Assembly (NCBI RefSeq): GCF_007991275.1 | Contig: NZ_BJYA01000005.1 | Location: 28,873-92,872 of the forward strand | From: Alkalibacillus haloalkaliphilus | Lineage (GTDB): Bacteria; Bacillota; Bacilli; Bacillales; Alkalibacillaceae | DNA length: 64,000 nucleotides | Reading direction: 5' to 3' | Shown here: positions 51,617 to 60,203 of the stretch, in pieces | How positions within the stretch are numbered: position 1 is the stretch's first letter | How the letters are laid out: each line of letters opens with the position of its first letter | Position numbers and translations under genes: made by a program | The notes under the pieces: model-generated | Told to the model about the DNA's origin: nothing | Databases searched by the model: none | Seen by the model: only the letters and a program-made list of their open reading frames with translations

Positions 51617-52366
51617 ATGAAACAGACGACGTGGTTAGCGATCGCTAATGCTGTTGTGCTCGGTTTGACAATTTTTATGAATTATTTAGCAAATGCGTTA
51701 CCGTTAAACAATCAAACGACTGGAGAAATTTCGGACAGGCTTAATATTTTATTTACACCCGCAGATTATGCTTTTTCAATTTGGGGATTGATTTATTTGT
51801 TATTAATTATTTGGGTCGTTATGTTATTTGTAAGCCCGCAAGGACCGAAAGTGACAAACGAAATCGGACTTTGGTTTATTATTAGCTGTGTTTTAAATGT
51901 CAGTTGGTTATTTTTCTTCCATTATGAATACTTCTTCTTATCACTCATTGTTATGTTGATGTTATTTTACAGCCTTCTCATTATTTACCGCCGACTAAAA
52001 TCAGATTCATTCTGGTTATTGTGGCGTGTTCCATTTTCGATTTATTTAGCTTGGATCTCAGTGGCGACGATCATTAATATTGCTGTTGTGTTTAATTCGC
52101 ATCACCTGCACCTATTGTTCACACCTGAAGCTTGGACAGTGTTATTTATTTGGTTGTCGACTGTTTGGGCTATTTGGTTTATGTATCAAAATACTGATCT
52201 AATTTATCCGATGGTATTTATTTGGGCACTTGTAGGGATTGCGATGAACCGCCCTGATTTACCTGAAATTGAATATAGCGCATGGGCGATGGCAGCTGTG
52301 TTATCAATAGTCCTCCTCTATCATTTAATTCCAATGATAAAAGACTTATATAAAATAAAGAAATAA
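51617..52366 (+). CDS. TspO/MBR-like tryptophan-rich membrane protein
   Basis: About 249 residues with seven or eight helices and many Trp residues. ALPLNNQTTGEISDRLNILF then TPADYAFSIWGLIYLLL is typical of the long TspO-like proteins called tryptophan-rich sensory proteins. Ligand is unknown; tetrapyrrole-type ligands are suggested for the family. The ATG at 51617 lies nine bases after AAGGAG. Confidence 0.72.
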   Translation: MKQTTWLAIANAVVLGLTIFMNYLANALPLNNQTTGEISDRLNILFTPADYAFSIWGLIYLLLIIWVVMLFVSPQGPKVTNEIGLWFIISCVLNVSWLFFFHYEYFFLSLIVMLMLFYSLLIIYRRLKSDSFWLLWRVPFSIYLAWISVATIINIAVVFNSHHLHLLFTPEAWTVLFIWLSTVWAIWFMYQNTDLIYPMVFIWALVGIAMNRPDLPEIEYSAWAMAAVLSIVLLYHLIPMIKDLYKIKK

Positions 52367-52387
52367 GCGCTAGGATTCCTAGCGCTT
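52365..52387. terminator. Bidirectional terminator
   Basis: AAGCGCTAGG pairs perfectly with CCTAGCGCTT, between convergent genes. Confidence 0.8.
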
Positions 52388-53245
52388 CTACATTTGATTC
52401 AACACATCAGGCCGGTCGACACCTGTACGTAAATTAATTGCACGGTCGTGTGGGCCGAAATTAATAACTAAATACGGGTCACCTTCATGCTCGAATTCAT
52501 CTACAAGCGTTCCTTCATAACGCTCTAACGTTCCAACATTAACATACGCATGCTTTAAATCATCAAATGTTAAATTTAACGACTCATCAAGACGTTCCAT
52601 TTCATAACCATTAAACTTCCAGCGACCTTCTTTTACAAACGACACTTCATATTCAGTCGTTTCTCTATAGGCAACATCACCTAGTTGAATAAAGTTTAAT
52701 GTAAAAGCATCACTCTCATATTCGACATTCAATAATATGTTTAGATCAGCCGGCTGCAATACCGCTAACGTATACTGATATATGAAAAATTCTTTTAAAT
52801 AAAGCTCAGTCCATTTATTTAAAGCAGATTGTGAAATAGTTGACTCAAGTGCTTCTTGAACGATGGCTAAAGCTTGTTCATACTGTTCGGATCCTTCTTC
52901 TAACTGAAACCATTCTGTATAATAAGTTTCTTGCACTTCTTCCATCGTTTCAATATTGTCTTGAAGTACTTGTTTTGCAATTTGATCCGCCTCATCAATC
53001 GTTAGCTCATCACTTTGCTCATTTGGTAAGTCAATTTCAATACTTTCTTCTTCATTAGCTTGTTCACGATCTTCTTCAAATGCATCAGAAACAACAGATT
53101 CATGCTGGACATCATCAAGAATAATATACCCCTTGTGATCTTGTTCTCCTTGTAAATCAAGGTGCTTTGTAGCGCTTTTTATTTCACTTTGTTGACATCC
53201 GACTAAAACGATAACTAGTATTACGATAACCCACGTTTGCTTCAT
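52388..53245 (-). CDS. Acidic lipoprotein of unknown function
   Basis: A 285-residue lipoprotein with the signal peptide ending in VLVGC (Cys17). The following 80 residues are very acidic and probably flexible, then a helical part and a C-terminal beta-rich domain (VEYESDAFTLNFIQLGDVAY onward). No family is recognised. It is a single gene. It looks like an exported, membrane-anchored protein. Confidence 0.6.
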   Translation of the reverse strand: MKQTWVIVILVIVLVGCQQSEIKSATKHLDLQGEQDHKGYIILDDVQHESVVSDAFEEDREQANEEESIEIDLPNEQSDELTIDEADQIAKQVLQDNIETMEEVQETYYTEWFQLEEGSEQYEQALAIVQEALESTISQSALNKWTELYLKEFFIYQYTLAVLQPADLNILLNVEYESDAFTLNFIQLGDVAYRETTEYEVSFVKEGRWKFNGYEMERLDESLNLTFDDLKHAYVNVGTLERYEGTLVDEFEHEGDPYLVINFGPHDRAINLRTGVDRPDVLNQM

Positions 53246-53360
53246 TTCTACCGCACCCTTTATACCAATTATTTCAATTTAATTATATTAAAATAATCGG
53301 AAAAAGTCGACAAATTCAGGAGAAAATTGTAAGAAACTTGGTAGATTGTTAGATTATTTC

Positions 53361-53397
53361 ATAAAAACAGAGACTTAGAAGCTTTCCAAGTCTCTGT
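53361..53397 (-). terminator. Terminator
   Basis: ACAGAGACTT pairs with AAGTCTCTGT; on the minus strand TTTTTAT follows. It overlaps the end of the gene at 53375. Confidence 0.72.
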
Positions 53398-53854
53398 AAC
53401 TAATGAAGATTGCTGAAATGATCCCAATGACTACAGCTAAGATGTGTATGATGAGAAACGTGTATAAATTAAAAAACATACTATTCGTGTATTGGTTTAG
53501 CCACCCAAATCGGTAAATGACAGAATCGGGATCAGTTGGAGTTCCACCTAAATGATTAATCAGTTCATGTGCATTATTTATAAGCGGGAAAGCTAACAAA
53601 CTCCCACAAATAAGTAAGACGACAATCAAAATGAACAAATAAACCTTCTGTTGGTTTTGACTTCTGTTTCTCGCAACTCGATAACTCCAATACAACCCCA
53701 TAACCCAAACAGGCAAAAACAAGATACTAACTAATAAACCAAGGTTTCCATTGCCTGATATAACGTCTGGCGAAACGGTCATTACATTAACGTAGTAAAA
53801 GCCAATTCCTGATATAACTAAAGCGCCAATCCAATACACGTATAATCTTTTCAT
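53375..53854 (-). CDS. Membrane protein, four predicted helices
   Basis: About 159 residues with helices at roughly 4-22, 38-58, 70-90 and 128-152. Loops carry acidic residues. No family is recognised. A minus-strand TATAAT at 53890-53895 puts the transcript start a few bases before the ATG at 53875, which also has no ribosome site. The ATG at 53854, after TGGGGA, is therefore preferred. Confidence 0.55.
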   Translation of the reverse strand: MKRLYVYWIGALVISGIGFYYVNVMTVSPDVISGNGNLGLLVSILFLPVWVMGLYWSYRVARNRSQNQQKVYLFILIVVLLICGSLLAFPLINNAHELINHLGGTPTDPDSVIYRFGWLNQYTNSMFFNLYTFLIIHILAVVIGIISAIFISYRDLESF

Positions 53855-53917
53855 TTTTCCCCAACTTTTATCCATACAAATTTTTTTATATTATATCATA
53901 CTAGTTTTTGGCACGTT

Positions 53918-54148
53918 CTACCCCTCACCTTTAAGTATGGTTAAAATCTCTTCTAATTGATTGCGCTCTTCTTTTATTAGTTCATCAACGACTGAAGATA
54001 GCTGTGAATTATCTCCACTTTCCATTGACTCACCTTCTAGCTTTAACATATATAACAATAATGCATCGAGAGCAACTTCACGCTTTTCGTCACCTTCTAA
54101 CTGCCGTTCAGCAATCCGCTTCAACAAAGCCGTTTCTGGTTTAGTCAT
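53918..54148 (-). CDS. Small helical protein of unknown function
   Basis: About 76 residues, charged and helical, with likely coiled coil (VVDELIKEERNQLEEILTIL). No membrane segment. AAGGAGG lies ahead of the ATG at 54148, which overlaps the end of the preceding gene by eight bases, so the two are coupled. Function is unknown. Confidence 0.6.
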   Translation of the reverse strand: MTKPETALLKRIAERQLEGDEKREVALDALLLYMLKLEGESMESGDNSQLSSVVDELIKEERNQLEEILTILKGEG

Positions 54149-54713
54149 GTTGTTCCTCCTTTTTCGCCTTGCCACCAGTAATGTTAAACTGATTAATTGC
54201 AGGCGTGCCACTAGGTTTTTGGTCTGAATACGTAAAACCTAACATTGTAGCTTGGTATGGCAGGTCTCCTTGCCACTTTAACTGGAAGTTTGGAAACGAT
54301 AATTGTTCACCAGGCTGGATCGTGACCTCATGTGAAGGCTTAAGCCAAATTTCATTTTTCAACTCTGAATGATGGATCCGCTCCCACTCACCTTGTGCTT
54401 GCCGACGCACTTCGTTATTGCCATTGGAATCAGAGTTAACATATTTACCAAAGAACTCAAATGGGTGCTCATCTGAAAACTTAAAACAAATATACGGTCC
54501 TGTAATAGGTTGTGATCCCATGTTCATAATTAAATATGAACAGAGCGCTAAATGCTCACCACCCTCTTCGTCCATGTTAAGTGAAAATGTGAAATAGCTA
54601 AGTACATCGTAGTCTTTCTTAGTTGATTGCTCAATTTTTTGTTTAATTTGATTAACGTATTCACTTCGCTGCTGTCGCCAGTCATGTACTCTCTCAACGG
54701 CTGATGCTTTCAT
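54141..54713 (-). CDS. Cytoplasmic protein of unknown function
   Basis: About 190 residues, soluble. A helical charged start (VERVHDWRQQRSEYVNQIKQ) precedes a probable beta-sandwich (EHLALCSYLIMNMGSQPITG, then VTIQPGEQLSFPNFQLKW). No family is recognised. AAAGGGTG lies nine bases before the ATG at 54713. It is translationally coupled to the small helical protein and divergent from the QN-rich gene. Confidence 0.6.
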   Translation of the reverse strand: MKASAVERVHDWRQQRSEYVNQIKQKIEQSTKKDYDVLSYFTFSLNMDEEGGEHLALCSYLIMNMGSQPITGPYICFKFSDEHPFEFFGKYVNSDSNGNNEVRRQAQGEWERIHHSELKNEIWLKPSHEVTIQPGEQLSFPNFQLKWQGDLPYQATMLGFTYSDQKPSGTPAINQFNITGGKAKKEEQHD

Positions 54714-54899
54714 ATGGTTCTTCACCCTTTCATATAATGATTACATCTTGATGAATTCCACAAGGGCTCCACTTATAAAATTTATGACAAAAACGGGCAA
54801 TTATGACTGTCATGAAATTCGTCATCTATCAATATTAACCTACACGATGAAGTTAATAGTTTAATAAAATAATCATATGGACATGAGAGGTGGTCTTTT

Positions 54900-55943
54900 G
54901 TGCAATACCGACTATTTAACACGCAAGAAGTTGAAGCGTTACAAGAACGACTGAGGCTTTATGAAAATATGTTTCAAGATTTTTATGAAAGCGAGGCGTT
55001 CGAAGACTACTTACTCATGAAAAATGAAGTTCACGCTTTAAAAAAGCAAATCGTAAAAATAGAAGGGGTTTTGAAAGTGGTGAATGAACATCAACAAGAA
55101 CAAGACCAGAAAATTAAAGCCCAACGATCTGGTCAGTCAGATGAATTAAAATCAATCATACAGTTGCTTCAGGAAGTGAAAACTGAACTGGCCTCAATTA
55201 AAGGTCAGCATACCCCGGCAACTGAGCAGTCGAGTGAAAATAATCAAGAAGAACAGGTAGAACAAGTAGAACCAACAGAAGACAGTTCACCTGTAGAACA
55301 TGTACAGAAACCGTCGAATCAAGTTAACAGTCAAACTTCCCGCTTTTTACAAAACGCAAAACAAACACAAATTCAGAAACCAAAAAAAGAAGCCGTTCAA
55401 CCGAAATCGTCAACGCAACCTAGAAAACAGAGAACACCTGAGTTTCGCCAACTACAACATTTAATCCGATCCAATGCAACGAGTTATGTCCAACCTAATC
55501 AAGCTAGTCAAAACAATCACTCTCCCGTATCACCAAGGTTTAAGACACGTGTTAGCTCAGGTCGTACAACAACATCTAATTCAGGCAATTTATCTCACAC
55601 TTTTAAACCACGTAACTATCCAAGTAAGTATGATCAAATACAGCCGCGTACTAAAAGACGTAAGAAAAAACGTTCCAAACCAAAAACAGAAACAACTGAA
55701 CAACCTAAACCAACTGCCCAAACAGAATTAAAACGCCAAGAACAACAAGAACAAAAACGAGAACCACAACCAACTACCGCAAACCAAGCACAACACAACA
55801 CACCTGCAAGCAACCAATCACAACAACAAACAAACACACAATCTTTTCAACCGAAACAGACAACTGAAAAACAACAACCTAATAAGCAAGAAGAATCAGT
55901 ACTTGAGAAAATTCTCCCATCTCAATTTTTCAAAAATAAGTAA
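54900..55943 (+). CDS. Coiled-coil protein with long Gln/Lys/Arg-rich disordered region
   Basis: 347 residues. Residues 1-100 form a charged coiled coil (VEALQERLRLYENMFQDFYE). The rest is low complexity and rich in Gln, Asn, Thr, Pro and Lys, with a basic patch RTKRRKKKRSKPK near residue 255. It ends with a possible short helix, LEKILPSQFFKNK. No signal peptide. Such composition is common in spore-coat and exosporium proteins, but I cannot name a family. The GTG start has GAGAGGTGG upstream. A JAMM-protein gene follows after one base. Confidence 0.6.
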   Translation: MQYRLFNTQEVEALQERLRLYENMFQDFYESEAFEDYLLMKNEVHALKKQIVKIEGVLKVVNEHQQEQDQKIKAQRSGQSDELKSIIQLLQEVKTELASIKGQHTPATEQSSENNQEEQVEQVEPTEDSSPVEHVQKPSNQVNSQTSRFLQNAKQTQIQKPKKEAVQPKSSTQPRKQRTPEFRQLQHLIRSNATSYVQPNQASQNNHSPVSPRFKTRVSSGRTTTSNSGNLSHTFKPRNYPSKYDQIQPRTKRRKKKRSKPKTETTEQPKPTAQTELKRQEQQEQKREPQPTTANQAQHNTPASNQSQQQTNTQSFQPKQTTEKQQPNKQEESVLEKILPSQFFKNK

Positions 55944-55944
55944 T

Positions 55945-56361
55945 ATGGATAAGTCTAGACTTGTGTTACCTGAACGTATTGTTAAGGACATGGTTAAGTT
56001 GGCCAAAACTGAATTGCCAAATGAATGTTGCGGCGTTTTATCTGGGACTAATTTACAAGTGACTACGTTTTGGCCGTTAGTAAACGAGGCTCAATCACCT
56101 CTTTACTATAAAGTAAGTCTTAATGAATATCTGAAAGTGAAAGATGAGATTAGTAGAAAAGGTGAGCAACTGATCGCAACGTTTCACTCTCACCCGAAAA
56201 CGAGAGCTATTCCGTCTTATACTGACCGGTTCAACCACCCAGATCAGACGATTTTAATGCTAATCCTTTCATTAAAGGTCACCCCACCAGAGTTAAAGGG
56301 GTATTATATTGAAGATGTTCACTCTTATGTCCCTTACCCAATTGTCATAAACTCTCAATAA
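55945..56361 (+). CDS. JAMM/MPN+ metalloprotease-like protein
   Basis: About 138 residues of the JAB/MPN family. The zinc site is complete: Glu27 in NECCG, His81 and His83 in FHSHP, and Asp94 in PSYTD. It may be an isopeptidase, a Cys-releasing protease such as Mec+, or act on a coat protein. No ubiquitin-like gene or MoaD/ThiS relative is next to it. The ATG at 55945 lies one base after the stop of the QN-rich gene, so translation is probably coupled. Confidence 0.82.
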   Translation: MDKSRLVLPERIVKDMVKLAKTELPNECCGVLSGTNLQVTTFWPLVNEAQSPLYYKVSLNEYLKVKDEISRKGEQLIATFHSHPKTRAIPSYTDRFNHPDQTILMLILSLKVTPPELKGYYIEDVHSYVPYPIVINSQ

Positions 56362-56423
56362 TCGCCCTATCTGAAAAGGTGAAGTACGACTATGATAATG
56401 TATAAAGCTAAAGGAGTGATATT

Positions 56424-56549
56424 ATGCGTGCAAAAAGCTCAACGAGTCATTTGAAACAATTACGTGCTACTGACAATTCTAGTAAGACACACAGAGGTGT
56501 AAAAAGTAGCCGCCGTCGTCGCGGTGGCTGTGGATGCAGCGGTAAGTAG
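56424..56549 (+). CDS. 41-residue Arg/Cys-rich peptide
   Basis: A short gene with a strong AAAGGAG site eight bases before the ATG. The peptide begins MRAKSSTSHLKQLR and ends SSRRRRGGCGCSGK; it is basic, Ser-rich, and has a Gly-Cys-Gly-Cys tail. A hairpin follows. It could be a small spore-coat peptide, given its neighbours; no family is recognised. Confidence 0.6.
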   Translation: MRAKSSTSHLKQLRATDNSSKTHRGVKSSRRRRGGCGCSGK

Positions 56550-56559
56550 TGGATGATGA

Positions 56560-56593
56560 GAAGCTCCTCGTCATTTTTTGAGAGGAGCTTTAA
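56560..56593 (+). terminator. Terminator-like hairpin
   Basis: AAGCTCCTC pairs with GAGGAGCTT, just after the 41-residue gene. The T-run is short. Confidence 0.55.
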
Positions 56594-56650
56594 AATATAG
56601 ACGTTTATATTAATCTACTTCAATCAGTAGAAATGATGGTAATAGACTAT

Positions 56651-56678
56651 ACCCTCTTGAGGGCTTTCACATAAGGTA
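56651..56678 (+). promoter_or_regulatory. Sigma-K-like promoter
   Basis: AC, 17 bases, CATAAGGTA fits the sigma-K pattern AC-N16/17-CATAnnnTA, about 37 bases before the start codon of the gene at 56715. Confidence 0.5.
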
Positions 56679-56714
56679 AAGTATGTTGAATAAAGTGACT
56701 ATGGAGGTGTAAAA

Positions 56715-57497
56715 ATGAGTTATCGTAAAATTTGTCCCCCACAACCACAACCCGTCCAGGATGTCCTATGTATTAATACAGAAAAAGTATATGATTGGAT
56801 CGTCAACGAAGCTAATTTCGATTTAAATATAACGGATGAAGATTTGCCTAATGGCATTACATGTGATGATTTTGATAGTGAAGATGTGACCTGTACTGTT
56901 ATCCCAGCTGAAGTAGACCCAATTGAAGTGATCAATGTTGAAGACCGAGACTTTGTAATTGACGGTACTGAAATTGAATTACAAATTGTGACTATCAGAA
57001 AGAACTTCGTTGTTATTATTAACTTCCCGACTGATAACGGAAATGGTGATGTAGAATTAGAGATTGAGTTTTCAAGAAGTGAGCAAGTCGTCCTTTGTGC
57101 ACCAGAAGGAACTGAAATTGATGTTACGTATACAGAATTAGATTGTTTCATCGTTTCGTTCGACTGTGAATTAGGTGATACAGATGAAGATGATACGTTT
57201 GATGCGCTTATTTCAGTTCGATTGTGCCAAAGCATTCAGTCTGTCTATCCTGTAACGTTAGAAATTGAAGCTGACTATTGTTTGCCGCGTGAGCCTTTAG
57301 CTGTTGGGCCATGCCCTAGACCTGTTCGTCCTGAGCAATGTCCAGTATTATTCCCAGTAGGGTCTAATGCGAGTCAAAACCGTAATGATGCTAGTGCTTA
57401 TGATTATACAGAAGCTCCACCGGAACCAGAAGAACCTCAATTAGAAGTAGAACAGCCAGAAGAAGTTGATGACAACCAAAATGAGCAATCTGAGTAA
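56715..57497 (+). CDS. Acidic Cys-containing protein, candidate spore-surface protein (paralog B)
   Basis: A 260-residue paralog of the protein at 18820. It shares the whole CINTEKVYDWI to QCPVLFP core with the same cysteine positions. It differs at the start (SYRKICPPQPQP) and has a 45-residue Pro/Glu-rich acidic tail. No signal peptide. A sigma-K-like promoter precedes it and GGAGGTG precedes the ATG. The neighbours (41-residue Cys peptide, JAMM protein, QN-rich protein) suggest a coat or exosporium locus. The family is not recognised. Confidence 0.62.
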   Translation: MSYRKICPPQPQPVQDVLCINTEKVYDWIVNEANFDLNITDEDLPNGITCDDFDSEDVTCTVIPAEVDPIEVINVEDRDFVIDGTEIELQIVTIRKNFVVIINFPTDNGNGDVELEIEFSRSEQVVLCAPEGTEIDVTYTELDCFIVSFDCELGDTDEDDTFDALISVRLCQSIQSVYPVTLEIEADYCLPREPLAVGPCPRPVRPEQCPVLFPVGSNASQNRNDASAYDYTEAPPEPEEPQLEVEQPEEVDDNQNEQSE

Positions 57498-57500
57498 GCT

Positions 57501-57527
57501 AAAAACCACCTACAAGAGGTGGTTTTT
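57501..57527. terminator. Bidirectional terminator
   Basis: AAAAACCACCT pairs perfectly with AGGTGGTTTTT around a 5-base loop, between convergent genes. Confidence 0.87.
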
Positions 57528-57531
57528 GGCT

Positions 57532-58773
57532 TTACAGTTGATTCTTTTCGACTTTACCATCTTTCATAACGTATTGGACGTTATCGTTATTAGCTAGTGC
57601 ATCTAAGTCTTCAACTGGATTGACGTTTGTAATGACTAGATCGGCTAACTTTCCTTCTTCTAACGTGCCAAGTTGCTCATCCCAGCCTAAACATTCAGCT
57701 GCTGTTTTCGTCGTCGATACAATCGTATCCATTGGGTCCATGCCTGCATCTCGCATTAACGCTAACTCACGTAAGTTCGTGCCGTGCTTCATAACACCAG
57801 CATCAGTTCCCATTGCGATTTTAACACCTTTGTCGTAAGCACGTTTGAAACTGATCTTATGTTGTTCAATTACTTCTTCTGTTTTATCGACTGCTGATTG
57901 TGGCATTCCTTTTTCATCGGCTGTTTCTAAAACAGATACAGGTGCGAGTAATGTTGGCACAAGGTATGTTCCATTTTCGACCATTAAGTCAGCCGCTTCA
58001 TCGTCAATGAAAATACCATGCTCAATTGAATGGATTCCTGCTTTAACTGCATTTTTAATCCCTTCAGCTCCTTGCGCATGTGCCATCACTTTAACACCTT
58101 TACGGAAATTAGCTTCTTCAACGATTGCTTCTAATTCTTCTAACGAGAACTGCGTAAATTCTGGGTGGTCTGTCGGGCTTAATACACCACCTGTTGCGTG
58201 TACTTTAATAACATCCGCACCAGCTCTAAGCATTTCGCGTGTCTTTTTACGAACTTCAGCTACTCCGTCACAACGTCCATCTGGCATTCCGCGGTGACCG
58301 GATGGCAAAATGTCAATGACATCCCCATTTAATTGCGTACCATCGCCATGACCTCCCGTAATGGTCAGAGCATTGACACTAATTTGTAGACGCGGGCCTG
58401 TAATTAAACCATTGTCGACAGCTTGTTTTACACCTAAATCTGTTCCTAACGCATCACGAACAGTCGTTACACCTGCTTGAACCGTATTGTTTAAATACTC
58501 TTGAGCTTGGTAGTACATGTATGAAAATGGCGTTGTTAAACGTTGCGAAAGTGGTGAGTACTCCATCATCATATGAACGTGCGTATCGATTAAACCTGGC
58601 AGTACAGTACCTCCTTTAGCATCAACGACTTGTTCATCACCTTGTTTTTCGTAATTTTCGCTAGGTCCTACATAAGCAATTTTGTTATTTTCAACGACAA
58701 CGACTTGACCTTCTTTCGGTGCTGCACCTGTTCCATCAATAACTAATGCGTTTTGAATTAATGTTTTCGTCAT
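57532..58773 (-). CDS. Metal-dependent amidohydrolase (imidazolonepropionase/prolidase-like)
   Basis: A 413-residue amidohydrolase. Metal-site motifs: PGLIDTHVHMMME, the Lys in GADVIKVHATGG, VMAHAQGAEG, HSIEHGIF and MGTDAGVMKHGTN. The layout matches the group that cleaves X-Pro or N-acyl-amino acid substrates (Xaa-Pro dipeptidase/Sgx9260 type). It follows a GltS-like transporter gene by 12 bases, so uptake and cleavage of one compound is likely (inference). AAGGAGG precedes the ATG. Confidence 0.87.
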   Translation of the reverse strand: MTKTLIQNALVIDGTGAAPKEGQVVVVENNKIAYVGPSENYEKQGDEQVVDAKGGTVLPGLIDTHVHMMMEYSPLSQRLTTPFSYMYYQAQEYLNNTVQAGVTTVRDALGTDLGVKQAVDNGLITGPRLQISVNALTITGGHGDGTQLNGDVIDILPSGHRGMPDGRCDGVAEVRKKTREMLRAGADVIKVHATGGVLSPTDHPEFTQFSLEELEAIVEEANFRKGVKVMAHAQGAEGIKNAVKAGIHSIEHGIFIDDEAADLMVENGTYLVPTLLAPVSVLETADEKGMPQSAVDKTEEVIEQHKISFKRAYDKGVKIAMGTDAGVMKHGTNLRELALMRDAGMDPMDTIVSTTKTAAECLGWDEQLGTLEEGKLADLVITNVNPVEDLDALANNDNVQYVMKDGKVEKNQL

Positions 58774-58785
58774 AAAACATCCTCC

Positions 58786-59952
58786 TTAAAGTGTTTGAAT
58801 TAAAATTCCGGCAATGACGACTGAAGCGATTGTTACTGTCGTAAAACCACCGATTAACATCGGGGATAGTAACTCATCGAAGATCAGCTTCTCTTCTTCT
58901 TCGTTACGAGCTGCACTACGACTTACTTCTTCACAAACGATATAATCTCCTGGGAATCCAAATAGTGCCGTTAATGCAACTGGCATACCTTTGTACGGGT
59001 GCCATTTCACTAACTTCGATGCGACATAACCACCAAGTGCAATACCGAACGTACCGATTATTAAAATAGTTAAGATCGCTGGTAAGTTATCGAGTACTTG
59101 TCCAGGTGTTACATCAGCCATTGTACCGATAACGACGAAAATAATAGCGATCATCGTCATCGTAAATGAGTTAGCATGACGTAATGATTCGTGTTTGTAA
59201 AAGCCGATTCTTAATCCGAAAATACCGATTGCTAATGCCCATAAACTATAATGAATGCCAGTAAACGTATCTAGCGCTACAGCAATCGCACCACCGACAA
59301 ATACGGTGAACAAACGAATTGTTAAGCTATTTTTAACAGGATCTTTACTCGTGACTTCTTTTAAGTCTTCATCTTTCTTAACTGGAACGAAAGTCCCTTC
59401 GTCAATTTGTTGTTGGATGACTTTCGCGTAACGTCTCATGAAATTAAGCGCTAGCGGCATACCAAGTAACCCTTGGAACGCGACGACTAATGCTGGGATA
59501 ACAACGAGTGCTGTTAATCCGATCTCAGCTAGTTTTTCTGACGTAATAATTAATGCGACGACACCACCACTTAGTGGACCAACGCCGGCGATCGCTGTTT
59601 CGTAATCAAAGAAAAATGTCACTGTCGAAATGACGATAATGCCTGATACGAGAACACCAGCTAAGCCGATAATTACTGCTTTATATTGTACTTTTAAAAT
59701 AGCCATAGGAATTAACGTACCCATATGGACAATTGCAACTGCAATTAAAATGCCACCTAATGCCGCGAATTGTGATCGCTCTAATAGATCATCAGGAAAG
59801 ATTCCTGTCCATACTAAAATTAAATAACCGACCATAGCGGTTAGTAGCATAGGCACTCTTGCTCGTGTCTTAATCGATAACCATTCACCGAATGCAATAA
59901 GTGCAAAAATTAAGGTTGTTGCGATTAATGGTTCATTGATGAGTTGGCCCAA
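58786..59952 (-). CDS. Putative transporter, sodium/glutamate symporter-like
   Basis: A 388-residue membrane protein with about ten or eleven helices in two halves. The glycine-rich GVGPLSGGVVALIITSEKLA and FGFPGDYIVCEEVSR stretches recall re-entrant loops of GltS-type carriers. A soluble loop of about 40 residues (EGTFVPVKKDEDLKEVTS) separates the halves. It is co-transcribed with the amidohydrolase. The TTG start has GGAGGG seven bases upstream. The substrate is unknown. Confidence 0.72.
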   Translation of the reverse strand: MGQLINEPLIATTLIFALIAFGEWLSIKTRARVPMLLTAMVGYLILVWTGIFPDDLLERSQFAALGGILIAVAIVHMGTLIPMAILKVQYKAVIIGLAGVLVSGIIVISTVTFFFDYETAIAGVGPLSGGVVALIITSEKLAEIGLTALVVIPALVVAFQGLLGMPLALNFMRRYAKVIQQQIDEGTFVPVKKDEDLKEVTSKDPVKNSLTIRLFTVFVGGAIAVALDTFTGIHYSLWALAIGIFGLRIGFYKHESLRHANSFTMTMIAIIFVVIGTMADVTPGQVLDNLPAILTILIIGTFGIALGGYVASKLVKWHPYKGMPVALTALFGFPGDYIVCEEVSRSAARNEEEEKLIFDELLSPMLIGGFTTVTIASVVIAGILIQTL

Positions 59953-60203
59953 TGTTTATCCCTCCAAATTAGTTTTAAAGATGACTATAACACCGGCCAA
60001 CACGGTTGTCTATAGATTTTTTCTGATTATTTCAGCAGTTTAAAAAGTTATGACTTTAAAGTATATGAGTAAAGCTGTTGCATGGCTTGAAAGTAATCGC
60101 TTACACGACTTTTAAATATTCAAAATATTCAGTAACTATATTTTGTGGTAGTCACGTTCAATTTTGAATATATTTTACAGAACACTAACAAGGAGTGACT
60201 TTA

